A DNA stretch of 64,000 nt, from NCBI GenBank assembly GCA_965247175.1, contig OZ252006.1, forward strand, positions 2,728,001-2,792,000. Direction: 5' to 3'. The notes under the pieces are model-generated. The model was given only the letters and a program-made list of their open reading frames with translations. It was not told the DNA's origin and did not search any database. Origin of the DNA: JANQMX01 sp965247175 (GTDB lineage: Bacteria > Pseudomonadota > Alphaproteobacteria > Kiloniellales > DSM-21159). This document shows positions 59,767 through 64,000 of the stretch, piece by piece; positions within the stretch are counted from its first letter, which is position 1; each line of letters opens with the position of its first letter. The translations under genes were made by a program, and so were the position numbers.

Positions 59767-60579
59767 ATGGCGCACGCAAAACCGAATCATCCCTACCACT
59801 TGGTGAACCCGAGCCCTTGGCCTTTCGTGGGGGCAATCGCGGGCCTGGTGTTCACCGGCGGTCTGGTTCTGTTGATGCACGACATCACCTTCTGGGTGAT
59901 GCCCATCGGCGTCCTGCTCATTCTCTTGACCATGTACTTCTGGTGGCGGGACGTCATCCGCGAGTCCCACGGCGGCGATCACACCTCGGTGGTCCAGCTC
60001 GGCCTGCGCTACGGGATGCTGCTGTTCATCGCCTCCGAGGTGATGTTCTTCGCGGCCTTCTTCTGGGCCTTCTTCGATGCCAGCATTTTCGTCGACGAGG
60101 CTATACAGGTCGAACGGGTCGAGGTGACGGGCGGCGTTTGGCCCCCGGTCGGCGTCATTGGCTTCGAGCCCTTCGGCCTGCCCTTCATGAACACGCTGGT
60201 GCTGCTGCTGTCCGGCTGCACCGTCACCTGGGCGCACCACGCCCTGCGCGAAGGCGACCGCCGCGGCCTGGTCAACGGCCTGGCGCTGACCGTCTTCCTG
60301 GGCATCTGCTTCACCGGCCTGCAGGCCTACGAGTACTCCCACGCCGCCTTCGGCTTCACCGACGGCATCTACTCTTCGACCTTCTACATGGCCACCGGCT
60401 TCCACGGCTTCCACGTGATCGTCGGCACCATCTTCCTGGCCGTGTGCCTGTGGCGTGCCTGGTCCGGAGACTTCACGCCGCAGAAGCACTTCGGCTTCGA
60501 GGCAGCCGCCTGGTACTGGCACTTCGTGGACGTGGTCTGGCTGTTCCTCTTCGTCTGCGTCTACTGGTGGGGCTATTGA
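59767..60579 (+). CDS. coxC: Cytochrome c oxidase subunit III
   Basis: A 270-residue inner-membrane subunit with seven predicted helices. Conserved parts: KPNHPYHLVNPSPWPF, GMLLFIASEVMFFAAFFWAFFD, EYSHAAFGFTDGIYSSTFYMATGFHGFHV (split) and AAWYWHFVDVVWLFLFVCVYWWG. It stabilises the oxidase and its D-pathway activity. Last structural subunit of the operon. Confidence 0.95.
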   Translation: MAHAKPNHPYHLVNPSPWPFVGAIAGLVFTGGLVLLMHDITFWVMPIGVLLILLTMYFWWRDVIRESHGGDHTSVVQLGLRYGMLLFIASEVMFFAAFFWAFFDASIFVDEAIQVERVEVTGGVWPPVGVIGFEPFGLPFMNTLVLLLSGCTVTWAHHALREGDRRGLVNGLALTVFLGICFTGLQAYEYSHAAFGFTDGIYSSTFYMATGFHGFHVIVGTIFLAVCLWRAWSGDFTPQKHFGFEAAAWYWHFVDVVWLFLFVCVYWWGY

Positions 60580-60616
60580 CGGGCGCCTCCGGGCTCCCGA
60601 CGTCCTGAAGGGAACC

Positions 60617-60994
60617 ATGAGCTACTATCCGCAGCAGTCGCCCATTTCGACGGGGCTTGCTGGCCGCTGCCCACGCTGCGGCCAAGGCAAGCTGTTCAAC
60701 GGCTTCCTCAAGATCGCCGACCGCTGCCCGGTCTGCGGCTTGGACCTGAGCAAGGCGGACAGCGCCGATGGGCCAGCCTTCTTCATCATGCTGCTGGTGC
60801 CGGCAGTGGTCATACCCATCGCCATGTGGGTCGAGTTCAGCCACCAGCCGCCGCTGTGGCTGCACGCGCTGCTCTGGACACCCCTGATCATCGGGCTCAG
60901 CGTTGCCTTGCTGCGCCCCTTGAAGGGCGTGATGGTGGCCCTGCAGTTCAAGCATCAGGCCAGCGACAGCGGTACGGAGCAGTATGACAGCTGA
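60617..60994 (+). CDS. DUF983 family protein with zinc-ribbon motif
   Basis: A 125-residue protein with two CxxC pairs (CPRCG and CPVCG) that form a zinc-ribbon, followed by two membrane helices (about 55-75 and 83-103) and a hydrophilic tail. DUF983 proteins commonly lie in cytochrome oxidase operons between coxC and surf1, so a role in oxidase assembly is likely but unproven. AAGGGA lies 3 bases before the ATG. Its 3' end overlaps the surf1 start by 11 bases. Confidence 0.85.
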   Translation: MSYYPQQSPISTGLAGRCPRCGQGKLFNGFLKIADRCPVCGLDLSKADSADGPAFFIMLLVPAVVIPIAMWVEFSHQPPLWLHALLWTPLIIGLSVALLRPLKGVMVALQFKHQASDSGTEQYDS

Positions 60995-61712
60995 GGCGGC
61001 ACGCACCTCCGGCGGCCGGCTGGGGGTTTCGTTCACGCTCTTCACACTTCTGATGATTGCCGTGGCCGTCGGCCTCGGCGTCTGGCAACTGCAGCGACTC
61101 TCCTGGAAAGAGAACCTGATCGCCGACCTGCAGGCCCGCAGCAGCGGGCCGGCCGAGGCCTTGCCGCCCGGCGCCTTCGACGAAGAGGCCATGCTCTACC
61201 GCCCCTACCGTTTGGAGGGGCGGCTTTATCCGGAACGATCGCTCAATCTGCTCTCGCGCCTCAATGCCGGCCAGCCGGGCCGCCACATCGTCACCCCGCT
61301 GGAGCTGGAGGACGGCCGGGTGGTGCTGCTCGACCGCGGCTGGGTCCCCCTCGACTGGGCACCGACGGGTTCGAGCGCGCCGCGCGACGTGACCATAGAT
61401 GCCTTGGTCCGACGCGGCGGATGGCGTGGCAGCGAGTGGCTGAAGCCGGCCAACGACCCGGCGGGAAATGCCTGGGTCTGGCTCGACCTGCCGGCCATGG
61501 CGGAGGCCGTCGGCCTGCCCGACGTCGAGACCGCGCTCTATTTCTCGGCGCGTGCCGAGCAGGAGCCCGGTCCCTATCCCCTCGGCGGGCGGACCCGCGT
61601 CACGCTCAAAAACGATCACTTGGAGTACGCCCTAACCTGGTTCGGCTTGGCGCTTACCTTCTGCGTCACCTACATCGTTCTGAAGCGCCGCCGCGCCGCG
61701 CCCGACTCTTGA
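60984..61712 (+). CDS. SURF1-family oxidase assembly protein
   Basis: A 242-residue inner-membrane protein that takes part in cytochrome aa3 assembly, probably by handling heme a. Family layout: N-terminal helix (TLLMIAVAVGLGVWQLQRL), the segments LYRPYRLEGRLYPERS, VLLDRGWVPLDW, and a second helix near the C-terminus (LTWFGLALTFCVTYIVLKRRR). The start overlaps the DUF983 gene by 11 bases. Confidence 0.92.
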   Translation: MTAEAARTSGGRLGVSFTLFTLLMIAVAVGLGVWQLQRLSWKENLIADLQARSSGPAEALPPGAFDEEAMLYRPYRLEGRLYPERSLNLLSRLNAGQPGRHIVTPLELEDGRVVLLDRGWVPLDWAPTGSSAPRDVTIDALVRRGGWRGSEWLKPANDPAGNAWVWLDLPAMAEAVGLPDVETALYFSARAEQEPGPYPLGGRTRVTLKNDHLEYALTWFGLALTFCVTYIVLKRRRAAPDS

Positions 61713-61730
61713 TGACGACTTAGACGATCC

Positions 61731-63254
61731 ATGCCGACCACCGACGCCGCCTCCCCCTACAGCCGATTGGAAGAGCGCTTCCGGCGCATCTCAGCCCTGG
61801 AAGAAGCGACCGGCGTGCTCGACTGGGATCGCGCCACCATGATGCCGAACGGCGGCGCCGATGCCCGCACGAACCAGCTTTCGGCCTTGGAAGTGACCTG
61901 CCACGAGCTTCTGACCCATCCCGAGGTCGGCGACTGGCTCGACCAGGCAGAAGAAGAGGCGACCGCGAATCCGCACGCCTTGAACGACTGGCAGCGCGCC
62001 AACCTCTCGGAGATGCGGCGCGAATGGCGCCACGCCTGCGCGGTGGATGCCGATCTGGTGGCGGCGATGACAGAGGCGGAAGCGCGCTGTGAGATGACCT
62101 GGCGGGAGGCCCGGCCGAAATCCGACTTCGCCGCCGTGCAGCCCGCGCTCCAGAAAGTTCTCGATCTGACGCGCGAGATGGCAGCGGCAAAGGCTGAGGC
62201 CTTTGGCTGCTCCCCCTACGACGCCTTGCTCGACGGCTACGAGCCGGGCGGCTCCAGCGCCGAGATCGACCGACTGTTCGACGATCTGGCCGACTTCCTT
62301 CCCGGGTTCCTGGCCGCCGTGCTCGAAGCGCAGGCAACCAAGGGCGAGGCACAGACGCCGCAGGGTCCCTTCCCCATCGCGGCGCAGGCCGAGCTGGGGC
62401 AGCGCCTGATGGCGGCGGTGGGCTTCGAGTTCGCGCACGGCCGCCTCGATGTGTCGCACCATCCCTTCTGCGGCGGCGTCCCCGACGACGTGCGCATCAC
62501 CACCCGCTATGACGAGAGCGACTTCGCCTCGGCCCTCATGGCTGTGCTGCACGAGACCGGGCATGCGCTCTATGAGCGCGGCCTGCCGAGCGACTGGCGC
62601 CTGCAGCCGGTCGGCCAGGCCCGCGGCATGGCCATGCATGAGAGCCAGTCTCTGCTGGTCGAGATGCAGGCTTGCCGCTCACCCTATTTCCTAGCTTTCT
62701 TGGCCCCTTTGGCCCGGGAGGCCTTCGGCGGCCAGGGGCCGGCCTGGGAAGCCGAGAACCTGCATCGCCTCTGGACCCGTGTTCAGCCCGACTTCATCCG
62801 CGTCGACGCCGACGAAGTGACCTATCCGGCCCATGTCATTCTGCGCTACCGGCTGGAGCGTCAGCTGCTCGACGGGTCGCTCGATCTCGCCGAGCTGCCC
62901 GAAGCCTGGAACGAGGCCATGGCCTCTCTCTTGGGGATCCGGCCGCCCGACGACCGGCTCGGCTGTCTTCAGGACATCCATTGGTTCTCCGGCGCCTGGG
63001 GCTATTTTCCGACGTACACCTTGGGCGCCATGACAGCGGCGCAGCTCTACCAAGCTGCCGATGAGCAGCTTCCGGAGCTGTCCGAAAGTCTGAGGGCAGG
63101 CGACTTTCGTCCGCTGATGCAATGGCTTAAAGAAACTGTCCACAGCCAAGGCTCGCGCCTGTCGGGCGATGCGCTGATCACGGCGGCAAGCGGTCGTTCG
63201 CTTGACCCCGAAGTCTTCAAAGCACACCTTAGACGACGCTATCTTGACGCCTAG
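61731..63254 (+). CDS. M32 family metallocarboxypeptidase (Taq type)
   Basis: A 507-residue cytoplasmic carboxypeptidase that removes single residues from peptide C-termini. The zinc motif HETGHALYERGLP (HExxH) and the third-ligand region MAMHESQSLLVEMQ are visible, as are RLGCLQDIHWFSGAWGYFPTYTLG (split), the characteristic C-terminal segment. It lies between surf1 and thrC, 19 bases after surf1. Confidence 0.92.
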   Translation: MPTTDAASPYSRLEERFRRISALEEATGVLDWDRATMMPNGGADARTNQLSALEVTCHELLTHPEVGDWLDQAEEEATANPHALNDWQRANLSEMRREWRHACAVDADLVAAMTEAEARCEMTWREARPKSDFAAVQPALQKVLDLTREMAAAKAEAFGCSPYDALLDGYEPGGSSAEIDRLFDDLADFLPGFLAAVLEAQATKGEAQTPQGPFPIAAQAELGQRLMAAVGFEFAHGRLDVSHHPFCGGVPDDVRITTRYDESDFASALMAVLHETGHALYERGLPSDWRLQPVGQARGMAMHESQSLLVEMQACRSPYFLAFLAPLAREAFGGQGPAWEAENLHRLWTRVQPDFIRVDADEVTYPAHVILRYRLERQLLDGSLDLAELPEAWNEAMASLLGIRPPDDRLGCLQDIHWFSGAWGYFPTYTLGAMTAAQLYQAADEQLPELSESLRAGDFRPLMQWLKETVHSQGSRLSGDALITAASGRSLDPEVFKAHLRRRYLDA

Positions 63255-63298
63255 AGCGTGCCGGCCGGGACTGGAACTGCGAAGATAACGAACGGGCC

Positions 63299-64000
63299 AT
63301 GCGTTACATCTCGACACGTGGAGCAGCTCCCGTCATCGGTTTCGACGAAGCGCTTCTGACCGGCTTGGCCCGCGACGGCGGCCTCTATGTCCCCGCGGAA
63401 TGGCCTCAGTTCTCGGCCGAAGCGCTGGAAGAGCTCAACGGGCTCGACTATCCCAGCCTGGCGGCGCGCATCGTGCGCCCCTTCGTTGCCGACTCCCTGA
63501 TCGAGGAGCGCCTGCCGGAGCTGGTCGCCAAGGCCTACGAGAGCTTCGACCACCAGGCCGTCGTGCCGCTGGTGCAGCTTGGCCCGAACCTCTGGCTGAT
63601 GGAGCAGTTCCACGGCCCGACCTTGGCCTTCAAGGACGTGGCCATGCAGCTGCTCGGCCAGCTGTTCGACGCCGTCTTGGAGGCGAAGGATCAGCACATC
63701 ACCATCGTCGGCGCCACCTCTGGCGACACCGGCGCGGCCGCCATCGAGGCCTGCCGCGGCCGCAAGCGCATCAACATCGTCATCCTGCATCCCAAGGACC
63801 GGGTCTCTGAGGTGCAGCGGCGGCAGATGACCACGGTGCAGGCGCCCAATGTTCGCAACCTGGCAATCGAGGGCACCTTCGACGACTGCCAGGACCTGGT
63901 GAAGGCCATGTTCAACGACCTGGGCTTCCGCCAGGAAATGAAGCTGTCCGCGGTGAACTCGATCAACTGGGCGCGGGTGATGGCCCAGATCGTCTACTAC
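63299..64000 (+). CDS. thrC: Threonine synthase (3' end outside window)
   Basis: 234 codons of a PLP-dependent enzyme that makes threonine from O-phosphohomoserine. The family start MRYISTRGAAPVIGFDEALLTGLARDGGLY (split), the PLP lysine in GPTLAFKDVAMQ and the phosphate-binding GATSGDTGAAAIEA are present. The frame stays open to the end of the window. The gene is 44 bases downstream of the carboxypeptidase gene and has a weak ribosome binding site. Confidence 0.94.
   Translation, partial: MRYISTRGAAPVIGFDEALLTGLARDGGLYVPAEWPQFSAEALEELNGLDYPSLAARIVRPFVADSLIEERLPELVAKAYESFDHQAVVPLVQLGPNLWLMEQFHGPTLAFKDVAMQLLGQLFDAVLEAKDQHITIVGATSGDTGAAAIEACRGRKRINIVILHPKDRVSEVQRRQMTTVQAPNVRNLAIEGTFDDCQDLVKAMFNDLGFRQEMKLSAVNSINWARVMAQIVYY

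Overview
The window is a piece of a high-GC alphaproteobacterial chromosome. Its gene orders are typical of that class: mdh-sucCDAB, ubiA/rsmE/gshA, and coxB-coxA-ctaB-coxF-ctaG-coxC-DUF983-surf1 followed by thrC. A ScfR-type regulator, a solute-symporter-fused histidine kinase and many ABC and MFS transporters suggest a free-living heterotroph, probably of the Rhodospirillales/Kiloniellales; that placement is inferred from gene content only. There are no rRNA, tRNA, phage, IS or CRISPR elements that I can recognise.

Layout. 1-4.5 kb (minus): branched-chain-amino-acid-type ABC transporter with a Tat-exported binding protein. 4.7-9.6 kb (plus): XRE/ScfR regulator, single-domain response regulator, small membrane protein and symporter/histidine-kinase fusion. 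9.6-18.8 kb: accessory metabolism, including a PLP decarboxylase, methyltransferase, hydroxyacid dehydrogenase, GlxA-type regulator, two MFS exporters and an Lrp/AsnC regulator with a perfect inverted-repeat operator. 18.9-24.6 kb (minus): LacI-controlled ABC importer with a metallophosphoesterase. 24.7-28.3 kb (minus): tandem MltF-like lytic transglycosylases. 28.5-31.5 kb: Ldh-type dehydrogenase, PAS_5 protein and cysteine-desulfurase-like enzyme. 31.6-35.5 kb (plus): copper operon (small His/Cys protein, cupredoxin, CopA, CopB) behind a promoter with the 19-bp spacer typical of MerR-type control. 35.5-37.8 kb (minus): PEP-mutase-family, Rid-family and PhzF proteins. 38.0-47.0 kb (plus): TCA-cycle genes mdh, sucC, sucD, sucA, sucB. 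47.2-51.1 kb: methyltransferase, ubiA, rsmE, gshA. 51.1-51.8 kb: non-coding, with three tandem small RNA genes. 51.8-55.2 kb: Rid-family protein, tldD, DUF3422 protein. 55.4-61.7 kb: aa3 cytochrome oxidase and its assembly factors. 61.7-64.0 kb: M32 carboxypeptidase and the start of thrC.

Two observations stand out. (1) Between gshA and a Rid-family gene lie three tandem, minus-strand small RNA genes. Each has a conserved 40-42 nt module with C-rich loops, its own perfect but sequence-unrelated Rho-independent terminator, and a shared promoter-like TTAAC element. They look like a family of anti-Shine-Dalgarno regulators. (2) The malate dehydrogenase gene reads without interruption into a 325-residue Lys/Ala/Pro/Thr-rich tail with no acidic or aromatic residues, like a histone-H1 C-terminal domain; SucA in the same cluster also ends in a short basic extension.

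Other points of note are a HisKA-like segment inside the ScfR regulator, which matches the neighbouring kinase without gaps including the phospho-acceptor histidine; a hairpin that hides the ribosome binding site of a 58-codon gene; hairpins placed just after the binding-protein gene in both ABC operons; and two Rid-family proteins that both lack the catalytic arginine.
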